A DNA stretch of 13,654 bases, taken from the NCBI GenBank assembly GCA_002374095.1, contig DFKY01000018.1, positions 1 through 13,654 on the forward strand, written 5' to 3'. Under the pieces are notes generated by a model. The model saw nothing but the letters and a program-made list of their open reading frames with translations. It was not told the origin of the DNA and did no database searches. Below, piece after piece: positions 1-7,794 of the stretch. The number at the start of each line of letters is the position of its first letter. The first letter of the stretch is position 1. The stretch comes from Lachnospiraceae bacterium UBA3633 (lineage in GTDB: Bacteria; Bacillota; Clostridia; Lachnospirales; Lachnospiraceae). The translations under genes and the position numbers were made by a program.

Positions 1-233
1 CAGTCAATATACATATATCCATCGGCATTGATCGGAACCCAGGCATTTTCAGCCGGAATATACTCAATAAAGCACTTTCCCCGCTCAACACTTTTGTGAA
101 AGACAAGACCTTCATCAAACCGGTCTGCCAGCCAGGCCTTCTTAGAAGAAACCTGTGCATCCTTATTATTGGAAATGGCACAACAGATGTGCTCCTTTTC
201 CAGATTGTCCTTTGTAACTCTGATGTACTCCAT
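1..233 (-). CDS. YoaP-like GNAT family protein (N-terminal 77 residues; cut by window edge)
   Basis: The N-terminal 77 residues are read on the minus strand from an ATG at 231-233, starting MEYIRVTKDNLEKEHICC and continuing past the window edge. The opening, with SSKKAWLADRFDEGLVFHK and the block around FIEYIPAENAWVPI, resembles the N-terminal acetyltransferase-like half of YoaP-type proteins, which usually run to about 240-250 residues with a second C-terminal YoaP domain. The acetyl-CoA binding motif lies outside the window, so the enzyme activity cannot be checked. An AAAGGAG ribosome binding site lies inside the last codons of the upstream GyrI-like gene, whose stop is 4 bp before this start, so the two are almost certainly co-transcribed and coupled. 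GC content is visibly higher than in genes to the right. Substrate unknown. Confidence 0.75.
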   Translation of the reverse strand, partial: MEYIRVTKDNLEKEHICCAISNNKDAQVSSKKAWLADRFDEGLVFHKSVERGKCFIEYIPAENAWVPINADGYMYID

Positions 234-237
234 ATAA

Positions 238-873
238 TCACTCCTTTACTCTAATTGGATGCCGGATCACAGTCTTCATTTTCTCCGGTGCAACTCTCCG
301 AGCGTCGCTCAGATAAATCTCGTGATGGAACCTCTGATCTGTGATATCAAGAACATATCCCTGCCCTTCCATAAGCCTGTGCATTACTTCTACTGTGACA
401 GGCTCATCGTCATATGCTCCGATATGCATGCACTGTACACACAGTCCTTCATCATAAGTGAAGAATTCGACCTTCGAGAAATCCTGTTTCTTCTTATCCG
501 CGGCTTCACTGACAGCCCAAGCGAAATCTTCTTTCGTTACAAAGTCAGGCAGGCGGATGACGGAGATCCACCGAAAAGAATCCTTATTGGCATAATCGAC
601 TCCAATCACACCTTCCTGCCACCAGAAGCCCTCAAGCGGCGGTACAACATAATCGAAATATCCCTTGATCTGATGATCTCCTTTTTTACTCATCTTGATC
701 GTAAAGGCAATGCCATACAACAGACCGATTGCCCGCTTATATTCGCCGTCTTCCTGATTTGGGTCGCCATGTCCACGAACAGCAATATAGTTCATGCTCG
801 GTACCATTACGATAGACGGCTTGTTCTTCGGCATGTAAAAATCCTTATATTCCTTCTTATAATCAAAAGCCAT
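238..873 (-). CDS. GyrI-like small-molecule binding domain protein
   Basis: This 211-residue cytosolic protein has the pattern of stand-alone GyrI-like (SOUL superfamily, COG4832-type) proteins: an early SIVMVPSMNYIAVRGHGDPN strand, then IGLLYGIAFTIKM, the aromatic block PPLEGFWWQEG, WISVIRLPDFV, VEFFTYDEGLCVQCMHIG, and the C-terminal RFHHEIYLSDARRVAPEK. It is close to the family's usual length and appears complete. The fold binds amphipathic small molecules; some stand-alone members hydrolyse cyclopropanoid genotoxins, so a detoxifying or sensing role is plausible but not shown here. No helix-turn-helix is present, so it is not itself an AraC- or MerR-type regulator. Start: ATG with GGAGG eight bases upstream. 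It precedes the YoaP-like gene with a 4-bp gap. Its GC content is near 48 percent in sampled stretches, against about one third further right, consistent with horizontal acquisition. Confidence 0.85.
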   Translation of the reverse strand: MAFDYKKEYKDFYMPKNKPSIVMVPSMNYIAVRGHGDPNQEDGEYKRAIGLLYGIAFTIKMSKKGDHQIKGYFDYVVPPLEGFWWQEGVIGVDYANKDSFRWISVIRLPDFVTKEDFAWAVSEAADKKKQDFSKVEFFTYDEGLCVQCMHIGAYDDEPVTVEVMHRLMEGQGYVLDITDQRFHHEIYLSDARRVAPEKMKTVIRHPIRVKE

Positions 874-895
874 TTTTCATTCCTCCAAAACATCC

Positions 896-1011
896 TGACA
901 TCTAAACAACCGTCTCAACCCTCGACATCTAAACAGCCCACTCAACCCTACCGTTTCTGACATCTAAATGGCACACTCAACCCCTGACATCTAAATGGCC
1001 TACTCAACCCT
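896..1011 (-). repeat. Four 27-bp direct repeats upstream of the GyrI-like gene
   Basis: Four 27-bp units occur at 896-922, 923-949, 958-984 and 985-1011. On the plus strand each begins TGACATCTAAA (CGACATCTAAA in the second) and ends CTCAACCC(T/C). The first and second pairs are head-to-tail, with an 8-bp spacer between the pairs. The variable centre is about five bases. Multiple subterminal repeats ending in TG/CA recall transposase binding sites at the ends of IS21-type insertion sequences, but no transposase gene is present, so this would be a solo end. A regulatory operator array for the GyrI-like operon is the alternative: the last unit ends about 13 bp before the GGAGG ribosome binding site. 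Confidence 0.8.
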
Positions 1012-1080
1012 GCGGCAAAATGAGCTGTAGATAAGTTCCCGTCGAGCGTTTTTTGAGCTTCCTGAGTGGCCGACTCGATA

Positions 1081-1124
1081 GGCGCTAATTTCATAAACCG
1101 CTTGTTTTCAAGCCTTTCAGCGCC
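1081..1124. other. Nested hairpin at the 3' edge of rlmD (possible element end or weak terminator)
   Basis: GGCGCT at 1081-1086 pairs with AGCGCC at 1119-1124. Inside it GCTTG at 1100-1104 pairs with CAAGC at 1109-1113 around a TTTT loop. It begins 2 bp after the rlmD stop codon on the minus strand but is not followed by a T-run, so it is a poor intrinsic terminator. It lies at the point where base composition changes, so it may be the terminal structure of an integrated element. Confidence 0.5.
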
Positions 1125-1126
1125 TC

Positions 1127-2632
1127 TTATGTGTTTGCTTTAGACATCAATACTACGCACTCCACATGCATAGTATGTGGGAACATATCTATATTTATCA
1201 TATTAACTAATCTGTATGAAGGTTCGTGTTTTGAGTCATTATGGACAATCTCATCATTTCTCATTTCAGCGTGGCAAAGTATATCAAGATCCCTTGCAAG
1301 AGTAGCTGGATTGCAACTTACATATATCAATTTTTCTGGTCTTATCTTTTTTATATAGTTTATAGTAAGTTCATCAAGCCCTTTACGAGGTGGGTCAACT
1401 ATAACAACATCTATTCCTGACTTAAACTTTTCAGTCACTACATCATCTAATATATCCCCATCTGTCTCAAGATTTGCTTCCAAAAAGTATACATTATCAA
1501 TACTATTAAGCACAGCATTTTCTTTGGCATTTTCAATAGCTTTTTTTACCACTTCTACGCCCACAATACTTTTAACTTTTTTCGCTACATATAGTGAAAT
1601 TGTCCCTATCCCGCAATATAGATCAAGCACATTTTCATCACCTTTAAAATCACCATATTCTACAATCTTGTCATAAAGTTTTTTAGTCATCTCACTATTG
1701 ACCTGGTAAAAACTTTCTGGGGAAATATGATATTTTACATCTCCGATACTGTCTTCTATATAGCCCTTGCCATGAAGAATAATATTTTCATTACCAAGTA
1801 TTGTATTATTATTTTTAGTATTAATATTTATTGTTGAAGTAACTATTGTCACTACGGGCTCGCAGTGCTCGCCCCTACGACTTGACTCGTCACTATGATA
1901 TGCAAAGTTACAAGTTGATACTATGTATTCATCAAACTTTTTATATAAATCAAAATGTTTTTTATAATTATTATCATTAAGAATATATGTTATGCTCACT
2001 TCTCCAGTTTCATTGCCTTTCCGTAGCATTACTTCACGAAATACTCCACTTTGCATCTTTTCATCATATATACTTAAATTAAATTTTTTTAACGCTCCCT
2101 TTATAGTATCAAGTATAAGTTTTGATCCATTAAAACCAGTAACACAATTTTCAAATTCTATTATATGATGAGTTCGCCCCGCATAAAAGCCATAAACAAT
2201 CACTCCATCACGCATAGCAAAAGGAATCTGCATCTTATTGCGGAAATTATATATTTTATTTGCGCCAATAACACCTTGATGCGGGCTCATGCCAAATCTT
2301 CCTATTTTCGACATACATGTCAGGGTGTATTCTTTTTTTAATTCAAGTTGCTTTTGATAGTTAAGGCTAAGGAGTTTGCATCCACCACATGCATTTGCTA
2401 CACTGCATTCCGCTTTTACCCTATCTTTTGATTCTTTTATTATGGATGTAGTTTTCGCATAGATAATACTTGAAGTGATTTTAGTGATTAAAACTTCTAC
2501 TTTGTCACCAATCAAAGCATCTTTTACAAAAAAAACTTGGCCATAAAGTTTTGAGATGCCAAGCCCTTCATTTGTCATATCTACAATATCTAATTCTAAT
2601 ATATCATTTTTTTTATACTTATTTATTTGCAA
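1127..2632 (-). CDS. rlmD: 23S rRNA (uracil-C5)-methyltransferase, RlmD/RumA type
   Basis: This 501-residue S-adenosylmethionine-dependent enzyme of the TrmA/RumA family methylates a uracil in 23S rRNA. Visible in order are a TRAM RNA-binding domain (about 1-60, with MTNEGLGISK), iron-sulfur cysteines C76, C82, C85 and C163, FYQVN at 308-312, SAM motif VLDLYCGIGT at 335-344, VDPPRKG at 412-418, and YVSCNP with catalytic C440. The C-terminal signature FPHTMHVECVVLM is present. Exact uridine specificity (RlmD or RlmCD) cannot be told from sequence. The start is a TTG (2630-2632) five bases after AGGAG, which overlaps the TAG stop of the upstream phosphatase gene; this implies translational coupling. 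It is longer than the usual 440-460 residues. Residues about 252-260 are encoded by a dispersed palindromic repeat, and a second extra segment lies near 452-476. Confidence 0.93.
   Translation of the reverse strand: MQINKYKKNDILELDIVDMTNEGLGISKLYGQVFFVKDALIGDKVEVLITKITSSIIYAKTTSIIKESKDRVKAECSVANACGGCKLLSLNYQKQLELKKEYTLTCMSKIGRFGMSPHQGVIGANKIYNFRNKMQIPFAMRDGVIVYGFYAGRTHHIIEFENCVTGFNGSKLILDTIKGALKKFNLSIYDEKMQSGVFREVMLRKGNETGEVSITYILNDNNYKKHFDLYKKFDEYIVSTCNFAYHSDESSRRGEHCEPVVTIVTSTININTKNNNTILGNENIILHGKGYIEDSIGDVKYHISPESFYQVNSEMTKKLYDKIVEYGDFKGDENVLDLYCGIGTISLYVAKKVKSIVGVEVVKKAIENAKENAVLNSIDNVYFLEANLETDGDILDDVVTEKFKSGIDVVIVDPPRKGLDELTINYIKKIRPEKLIYVSCNPATLARDLDILCHAEMRNDEIVHNDSKHEPSYRLVNMINIDMFPHTMHVECVVLMSKANT
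1855..1879. repeat. Dispersed palindromic repeat, copy 1, inside rlmD
   Basis: The imperfect palindrome GGGCTCGCAGTGCTCGCCCC is followed by TACG. GGGC pairs with GCCC and GCA with TGC around one base, with two mismatched positions between. Read on the minus strand in the rlmD frame it encodes R252 to P259 (RRGEHCEP). It matches copies at 12510-12533 and 13418-13441 in the same orientation. It lies between the N-terminal region and the methyltransferase core, and the reading frame stays open. Confidence 0.85.
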
Positions 2633-2640
2633 GGAAACTC

Positions 2641-4668
2641 CTATACATTTCCTCTGTACTCAAAACAAAGCATCGTTATATCGTCAAATTGTGGTGCAGT
2701 ATCTACAAACTCATCTATATCTTTTTTTATAGCTGGAAGCAAATCTTTAACTGATTCTTCACTATGATTATCAAGTGATACCTTAAGTCTATCCATACCA
2801 TATAGCTCATTATGAGCATTTGTAGCTTCTGTCACGCCATCAGTATATTCAAAAATTCTGTCACCTTTTTCAAGAATTATTTCTCCTACAGTAAATTTCA
2901 TATCATTCATACCACCAAGTACAAATCCTGGCTTTATATTATATGCTTCCCACACTTTTCCTTTTTTATATATATAAGGAAGTTCATGCCCAGCGTTGAC
3001 ATATACCATCCTACCAGTCTCAAGATTGATAACTGCTTCAAACGCTGTAATGAAAAGATTTTCTTTGTTTTCATCACACAGGATATTGTTGACAGTATAA
3101 AATACATCCGCCAAATCATTTTTTATAAATGTATGATCCCTTATCAAAGTTTTCCCTATAGCCATAAAGAGTGCTGCTGGCACACCTTTCCCAGATACAT
3201 CTGCAACCACTATAGCGATATGCTTATCATCTATCACAAAGAAATCATAGAAGTCTCCTCCCACTTCTTTTGCAGGATTCATAGTTGCATATATATCAAA
3301 TCTTTTGTCATCAGGAAATGCAGGGAAATCTGATGGCAACATTCCTACTTGAATCTTTGTCGCTACATTTAACTCTGCACTATTTCTTTCTCTTTCTGCT
3401 GTAAGTTCAGTAAGATTGCTTATATAATTCTTAAGGTCTGTAGTCATATCATTAAATGAATTAGCGAGGTCACTTATCTCATCATTACCTACAACTTCTG
3501 CCTTATAATCAAGCTTTCCTTTACTTATAATCTCTACATCATCTTTAAGTTTCTCTATAGGCACTGTCAATCTATTGGAGAAAGCAATTGATATCTTATA
3601 AACTATTATAAGCATTATCGCTGCTACAAGCACAAATATTCCCATCATTCTTATGATATTTCTATCTATCCGATTGATTGATTCAGCGATTATAGCCTTA
3701 GGCAATTTTACGCATATCACCCATTTGACATTATTAATAGGCGCATATACATAATAATTATCACCCAATAATTCTATCCCTGGGTTACCAGACAAAATCT
3801 TGTCCGCTATAATACTTGTGTCAGTTCCTTCATCCTTTATATTCTCAAAGCTTGTCTGGTCATCCTTTACAGAAGGCGAAGCTATGATGTCGCCATCACT
3901 ATCAACAGCAAATGCAATCGAATCGCCAGATACATCTACATTTTGAATATTTTTCTGTATATCATGCACAAGAATGTCAAGAGCGACAACCCCAGCAAAA
4001 TTACTATCTTTATAAAATGGCATTGCACAAGTAAGCGTCAATCCTCTTTCAAAATAGTCTTGGCTAACTTTTGTAAAAATAAGGCTATCTCTCGCTTTTG
4101 TTTCTGTATACCACTCTCTATTAAAGAAATTAAAATATGTGTCCTCATCTCTACCAGAGAAAGATAAATGATCTCTATCAAGACTTATAAGAAAACCCTC
4201 TTCAGTCGCAAGATAAAGCGATGATATATTTACATCATCATACATAAGTATAGGCTTCCACATCTCTATGACATTATTGAGTAGCTGTACTTCGTCTATC
4301 GTATTATCATTGATAAACTCTGTTGTAGCATAATATCTATTGTAGCAAAAGTCGCCTTCGCCTACATGGGTATGCCGTCCATAATTAATTCTTCTATGGT
4401 TATCTTTATCTTTATATAAATTCTCTATATAATTTACGCTTTCCTTGATAGTTGTAGCATAGCCATCAGCAATCTCTTCTGTGAGTATAGCTACATATTC
4501 AAGAGAATCCATGACATTTTCTTCTATATTGGCTAATATATATCCTTCACTTCTATGCCTTATTCGTAGCATCAAAATAAGTGCGGCTATACTTATCGCA
4601 AGCATAGAAAACATAGCAATTCTAATGAGTAAACGTCGTATCTTTTTTCTGATTGGTACTCTTTTCAT
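2641..4668 (-). CDS. Membrane sensor PP2C-type phosphatase (dCache-HAMP-SpoIIE/RsbU)
   Basis: This 675-residue signalling protein has a cationic N-terminus, TM1 at about 17-36, an extracytoplasmic dCache-like sensor (about 37-335), TM2 at about 338-360, a HAMP linker (about 361-417, with TVPIEKLKDDVEIISKGKLD) and a helical segment leading to a PP2C-type SpoIIE phosphatase domain (about 445-672). Metal-binding motifs are present: GGDFYDFF with D472, ADVSGKGVPAAL with D490, NAGHELPY, YTDGVTEATN with D610, and FDDITML. Relatives such as RsbU and RsbP dephosphorylate anti-sigma-factor antagonists; the partner here is unknown, and no STAS or anti-sigma gene is adjacent. The upstream GG of the ribosome binding site sits almost against the ATG and an in-frame TAA lies just before it, so the start is fixed but apparently weak. 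It runs into rlmD with an 8-bp gap. Confidence 0.9.
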   Translation of the reverse strand: MKRVPIRKKIRRLLIRIAMFSMLAISIAALILMLRIRHRSEGYILANIEENVMDSLEYVAILTEEIADGYATTIKESVNYIENLYKDKDNHRRINYGRHTHVGEGDFCYNRYYATTEFINDNTIDEVQLLNNVIEMWKPILMYDDVNISSLYLATEEGFLISLDRDHLSFSGRDEDTYFNFFNREWYTETKARDSLIFTKVSQDYFERGLTLTCAMPFYKDSNFAGVVALDILVHDIQKNIQNVDVSGDSIAFAVDSDGDIIASPSVKDDQTSFENIKDEGTDTSIIADKILSGNPGIELLGDNYYVYAPINNVKWVICVKLPKAIIAESINRIDRNIIRMMGIFVLVAAIMLIIVYKISIAFSNRLTVPIEKLKDDVEIISKGKLDYKAEVVGNDEISDLANSFNDMTTDLKNYISNLTELTAERERNSAELNVATKIQVGMLPSDFPAFPDDKRFDIYATMNPAKEVGGDFYDFFVIDDKHIAIVVADVSGKGVPAALFMAIGKTLIRDHTFIKNDLADVFYTVNNILCDENKENLFITAFEAVINLETGRMVYVNAGHELPYIYKKGKVWEAYNIKPGFVLGGMNDMKFTVGEIILEKGDRIFEYTDGVTEATNAHNELYGMDRLKVSLDNHSEESVKDLLPAIKKDIDEFVDTAPQFDDITMLCFEYRGNV

Positions 4669-4837
4669 GCCTTTTTTTATTTTAACACACTTTTTTAAAT
4701 AAAAAAAGGGGGCTCAAATACAAGTCCAATCATTAAAAACTTATACATTGTATATTATATTGTAAAACATGAGGGAAGGGGGAATCAAAAATTTTTTGTT
4801 AAGAAAAATTAAGACTTTATGAAAAATGAACTAAAAG
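4669..4837. other. Intergenic gap before the phosphatase gene
   Basis: This 169-bp AT-rich gap between the CNNM protein and the phosphatase (both minus strand) should hold the phosphatase promoter. There are TATAAT-like and TACAAT-like hexamers near 4750-4765, but I found no partner -35 with good spacing. No strong terminator hairpin with a T-run was seen after the CNNM gene, so read-through is possible. Confidence 0.4.
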
Positions 4838-5863
4838 TTATATCTCATCAAACTCATCTCGTATCTCGCCAACCACTTCTTCAAGTATATCTTCAATTGT
4901 CACGATACCTTCAGTCTTGCAATTGTCGCTCCTTACTATAACCATATTGGCATAGACTTTCTGCATGCGACGAAATGCCTGTGAAATCTTTACATTTTCA
5001 CTTAGAAAAAATGGTTCTCTCATCAATTCTTCTACAGAAAAATCACCTTTAGCACCAATATCGTCATTTTTTGTGATACCTTGGTTGGCGCCTATAGCCT
5101 TTATAAGATCTTTCACATTGAGTATGCCTACTATATTGTCAAGACTTCCATCTACCACTGGATATCTTGTGTATTCATTATTAATACATGTAGCCATCAC
5201 CTGCTCATAAGTAGATGTGGTGCTTACAAATTTTACATTTTCATATGGCACCATTATATCGAGAAGAGTCTTCTCTCCAAATTCAAGTGCATTTTGTATT
5301 ATTTCCTTTTCTTCTGTCTCCAAGACTCCTTGTTCATGTGAGATATCGACAAGCGTCTTAAGCTCATCTTCAGAATAAGTATCAATTTTTTCTTCCAAAT
5401 TAACATTTAAGATTTTTGCAATGGCATCAGATATAACACTTAAAAATGATACGATAGGATATAAAACCAAAAGAACTATATTTATAAAATCCACAAAAAA
5501 CAGAATTATATTTTCAGAATTTTTATTGGCTATCCTTTTTGGTGTAATCTCACAAAATATCAAAATCACAAATGTAAGCACAGCCGTAGCGACAGCCAGT
5601 GGGATATTTTTTATATAAAATGTCACTAGAATTGTGGTAATCGTTGTCGCCAAAATATTGACTACATTATTAAGAAAAAGCATAGTAGAAATAATTCTTT
5701 GCTGCTTATCTTGAAGTAACAAAGCCTTGCTCGCTCTCCTATTGCCTTTATCAGAAAGCGTTTCTATCTTAACAAAATCTGTACCTGTAATTGCAGTCTC
5801 TATTGCTGAAACTACTGCAGAAATTATTAAAGTAAAAAATAAAACTATAAACATTGCTATCAT
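4838..5863 (-). CDS. CNNM/UPF0053 membrane protein with CBS pair, lacking the CorC_HlyC domain
   Basis: This 341-residue integral membrane protein has a CNNM (DUF21) domain with hydrophobic segments in residues 1-160, including the conserved small-residue start SAVVSAIETAITG and the CEITPKRIA motif at 104-112. An acidic linker follows, then HEQGVLETEEKEIIQNALEF, and a CBS pair (about 205-260 and 280-335) ending VTIEDILEEVVGEIRDEFDE. Homologues in the CorB/CorC/YugS group handle Mg2+ and often have a further C-terminal CorC_HlyC domain (total about 420-440 residues). Here the protein stops right after the CBS pair, as some Clostridia members do. Start: ATG at 5861-5863 with a weak purine-rich AGAAGAG upstream; ATG codon 4 is an alternative. 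It follows the cstA-like gene by 54 bp, so the two may share a transcript. Confidence 0.87.
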   Translation of the reverse strand: MIAMFIVLFFTLIISAVVSAIETAITGTDFVKIETLSDKGNRRASKALLLQDKQQRIISTMLFLNNVVNILATTITTILVTFYIKNIPLAVATAVLTFVILIFCEITPKRIANKNSENIILFFVDFINIVLLVLYPIVSFLSVISDAIAKILNVNLEEKIDTYSEDELKTLVDISHEQGVLETEEKEIIQNALEFGEKTLLDIMVPYENVKFVSTTSTYEQVMATCINNEYTRYPVVDGSLDNIVGILNVKDLIKAIGANQGITKNDDIGAKGDFSVEELMREPFFLSENVKISQAFRRMQKVYANMVIVRSDNCKTEGIVTIEDILEEVVGEIRDEFDEI

Positions 5864-5917
5864 AATTATATTCTCTTCTGTATAATATTTATATCAATAA
5901 TGTATTCCATTATATTT

Positions 5918-7351
5918 CTATTTCCGCACATTATCTTCCGGTGGTTTCACTACACCTTTCGCGATACGTTCTTTATATTTAAAAAATAAATACGCAAGAC
6001 ATATTGTATATGATATCCCTATTATAACACCTGCTTTATACGGAATTTCAAGACACTCTGGAGCAACCATAAAATAAGTTGATGTAACAGCAGTCATAAA
6101 TATTGCAGGAATCAATGTTATAAAATAATTCTTATTTTTAGTCAACAAATATATACTTTCAGCCCATAAGACTATAGTAGCAAGTGTTTGATTGGAAAAA
6201 GAAAAATATCTCCATATAATGCCGTAATCAACATCTAATATATATGCACCAGTGATAAGAAGAAGTAAAGTTATGACAAATCTATTTTGCCATTTTGATT
6301 GATCTATCTTAAACCAGTCTGCAATTGTAAGTCGTGCTGACCTATATGCAGTATCACCTGATGAGATAGGGCAAACTATTACTCCAAGGACTGCTACAAT
6401 TCCTCCGATAGGTCCCATCAATCTCATGCAAATATCATACACGGCTATAGAAGCCATACCTGAAGCCTGCAAAGCCTCTCTTGTCTCATATAATGTAACT
6501 CCTGCTGCAGCCCATACGAGTGCAATCATTCCTTCTGAAATCATCGCACCATAAAATACCTTCCTTCCATCCTTTTTATTATTTAAGCACCTTGCCATAA
6601 GTGGTGACTGTGTTGCATGAAAACCTGATATAGCACCACATGCTACTGTTATAAGCATGTATGGCCAACAAGGTAAAGTTGGATGTTCACTTCTAAAATG
6701 ATCCCAAATTTCTGGCATTACAAATTCTTTACTTATAAGCATTGTACCGCCAACTCCAATAGCCATTATAATTAAGCATAAACCAAATATTGGATAAATT
6801 CTACCAATGATTTTATCAATAGGCACAAAAGTTGCAACAAAATAGTAGACCATCACTATGGTTAACCAAAAATCTACATCTAAAGTTTCTGGAGTTAGCA
6901 TTGCTATAAGTTCTGCAGGTCCTTCTGTAAATACAACTCCACACATCAAAAGTAGTATCACGGAGAATACTCTCATGACATTTTTCATGCCATTTCCAAG
7001 ATATTTACCAACTATTTCTGATATGCTCGCACCATTATTTCTTTCAGATAACATTCCGCAGAAATAATCATGAACTGCTCCACCAAAAATACACCCAAAT
7101 ACTATCCAAAGATAAACCACAGGCCCAAACACTGCTCCAGCAAGTGCACCAAATATAGGCCCTGTGCCAGCTATATTAAGAAGTTGTATGAGATAAGTTT
7201 TCCATACTGGCATCGGCACATAATCAACGCCGTCTCCTTTTATATATGCAATTGTTTTATTTTCGTTTGGCGCATATAGTTTCTCTACAAATTTTCCGTA
7301 AAAAATATAACCAAGTATCAATAAACCAATGCTACATAAAAACGAAATCAT
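5918..7351 (-). CDS. Carbon starvation protein A (CstA) family transporter
   Basis: This 477-residue polytopic membrane protein is of the CstA family, whose studied members (CstA, BtsT) take up pyruvate or peptides. Visible family signatures include IAGTGPIFGALAGAVFGP at 60-77, GGAVHDYFCGM at 90-100, GFHATQSPLMARC at 243-255, CPISSGDTAYRSARL at 327-341 and WRYFSFSNQTLA at 380-391. The protein is almost entirely hydrophobic helices. It is the short form (about 480 residues) common in anaerobic Firmicutes, rather than the roughly 700-residue E. coli form. Start: ATG at 7349-7351 with AAGGAGA about ten bases upstream. Substrate is inferred only; pyruvate is the best guess. No sensor kinase of the BtsSR type is next to it. 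It is the first gene of the minus-strand block that runs through CNNM, phosphatase and rlmD. Confidence 0.93.
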   Translation of the reverse strand: MISFLCSIGLLILGYIFYGKFVEKLYAPNENKTIAYIKGDGVDYVPMPVWKTYLIQLLNIAGTGPIFGALAGAVFGPVVYLWIVFGCIFGGAVHDYFCGMLSERNNGASISEIVGKYLGNGMKNVMRVFSVILLLMCGVVFTEGPAELIAMLTPETLDVDFWLTIVMVYYFVATFVPIDKIIGRIYPIFGLCLIIMAIGVGGTMLISKEFVMPEIWDHFRSEHPTLPCWPYMLITVACGAISGFHATQSPLMARCLNNKKDGRKVFYGAMISEGMIALVWAAAGVTLYETREALQASGMASIAVYDICMRLMGPIGGIVAVLGVIVCPISSGDTAYRSARLTIADWFKIDQSKWQNRFVITLLLLITGAYILDVDYGIIWRYFSFSNQTLATIVLWAESIYLLTKNKNYFITLIPAIFMTAVTSTYFMVAPECLEIPYKAGVIIGISYTICLAYLFFKYKERIAKGVVKPPEDNVRK

Positions 7352-7493
7352 TTTAAACTATCTCCTTCTATTGTAACTATATATAATTTAGTCCTTGTAA
7401 CACTATTAAACCAATATTTTATATAACTTTTTTAAATTATAATATTAAAGCTTGTGCTTTGCAAGATTCTTTTTATATGGCTCTTCTATCTTA

Positions 7494-7550
7494 TTAGGTA
7501 AATATTTTTCCATCTGAATAAAGTCTGTAGGTATCAAAATTGTGCTTCAT
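7494..7550 (-). CDS. Possible 18-residue small ORF or gene remnant
   Basis: ATG at 7548-7550 is preceded four bases upstream by AAGGAAG and opens an 18-residue frame, MKHNFDTYRLYSDGKIFT. The adjacent +1 frame continues through to a TAA at 7445-7447 and would read IPTDFIQMEKYLPNKIEEP and so on, which looks protein-like. A single frameshift in an ancestral gene of about 35 codons would explain both. I do not recognise either sequence. It could equally be a leader peptide for the cstA-like transcript or chance. Confidence 0.2.
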   Translation of the reverse strand: MKHNFDTYRLYSDGKIFT

Positions 7551-7612
7551 AATTCTTCCTTGATAATATAACTATCAACTTTTCGATAAATATTGTATCA
7601 CATTTACAAAAT

Positions 7613-7658
7613 AAGGAAGCCTGGCTCCCTTTTATCTCATTATTTATAATATATTACT
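7613..7658. repeat. 46-bp repeat, left copy, with degenerate terminator hairpin
   Basis: This segment matches 13086-13131 with three mismatches in 46, same orientation. It holds AAGG-A-AGC ... GCTCCCTT, a decayed form of the perfect GGGAGC/GCTCCC hairpin of the right copy, followed by TTTTATCTCATTATTTA. In the right copy this is the terminator of the 58-residue gene; here no matching gene remains. Confidence 0.85.
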
Positions 7659-7710
7659 CAAGGGTAACTGTCTGGTCAATTATAAAACTTTTAGAAAATT
7701 CTAATTTTTT

Positions 7711-7760
7711 CTCCTTTTGTGCTTCTTATATTTGCGCTATTTTCAATTATCAACAAAAAA
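7711..7760 (-). repeat. Remnant of the leader and promoter of the 58-residue-gene cassette
   Basis: On the minus strand this carries TTGATA, 17 bp, TATAAG, then a GAAGCACAAAAGGAG ribosome-binding stretch, closely matching the promoter and leader at 13317-13384. The ATG of the intact copy is replaced by ATT, and fewer than 55 bp separate it from the terminator remnant at 7613-7658. The coding part has therefore been lost, leaving an apparently orphan promoter and leader. Confidence 0.55.
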
Positions 7761-7765
7761 CAATA

Positions 7766-7794
7766 TTGACATATAAACTAGTATATGATATATT
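7766..7794 (+). promoter_or_regulatory. fic promoter
   Basis: A consensus -35 TTGACA at 7766-7771 is followed by a 17-bp spacer and -10 TATATT at 7789-7794. This is the best sigma-A-type promoter in the window. It would start transcription around 7801, about 54 bp before the fic ATG. Confidence 0.8.

Noticed and set aside
259..960. A 233-codon plus-strand open frame across the GyrI-like gene
   Set aside because: It is antisense to a clearly conserved protein, its translation has no recognisable domain, and its tail simply reads through the 27-bp repeats.
896..1011. CRISPR array
   Set aside because: Units follow each other directly or with an 8-bp spacer; there are no unique spacers of 25-40 bp and no cas genes.
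2812..3333. A 173-codon plus-strand frame inside the phosphatase gene
   Set aside because: It is antisense to the conserved PP2C domain and its cysteine- and phenylalanine-rich translation is typical of a shadow frame.
4838..5863. Frameshifted or truncated CNNM gene
   Set aside because: The missing CorC_HlyC domain is not found in other frames downstream; the gene ends cleanly after the CBS pair, a form I consider natural in Clostridia.
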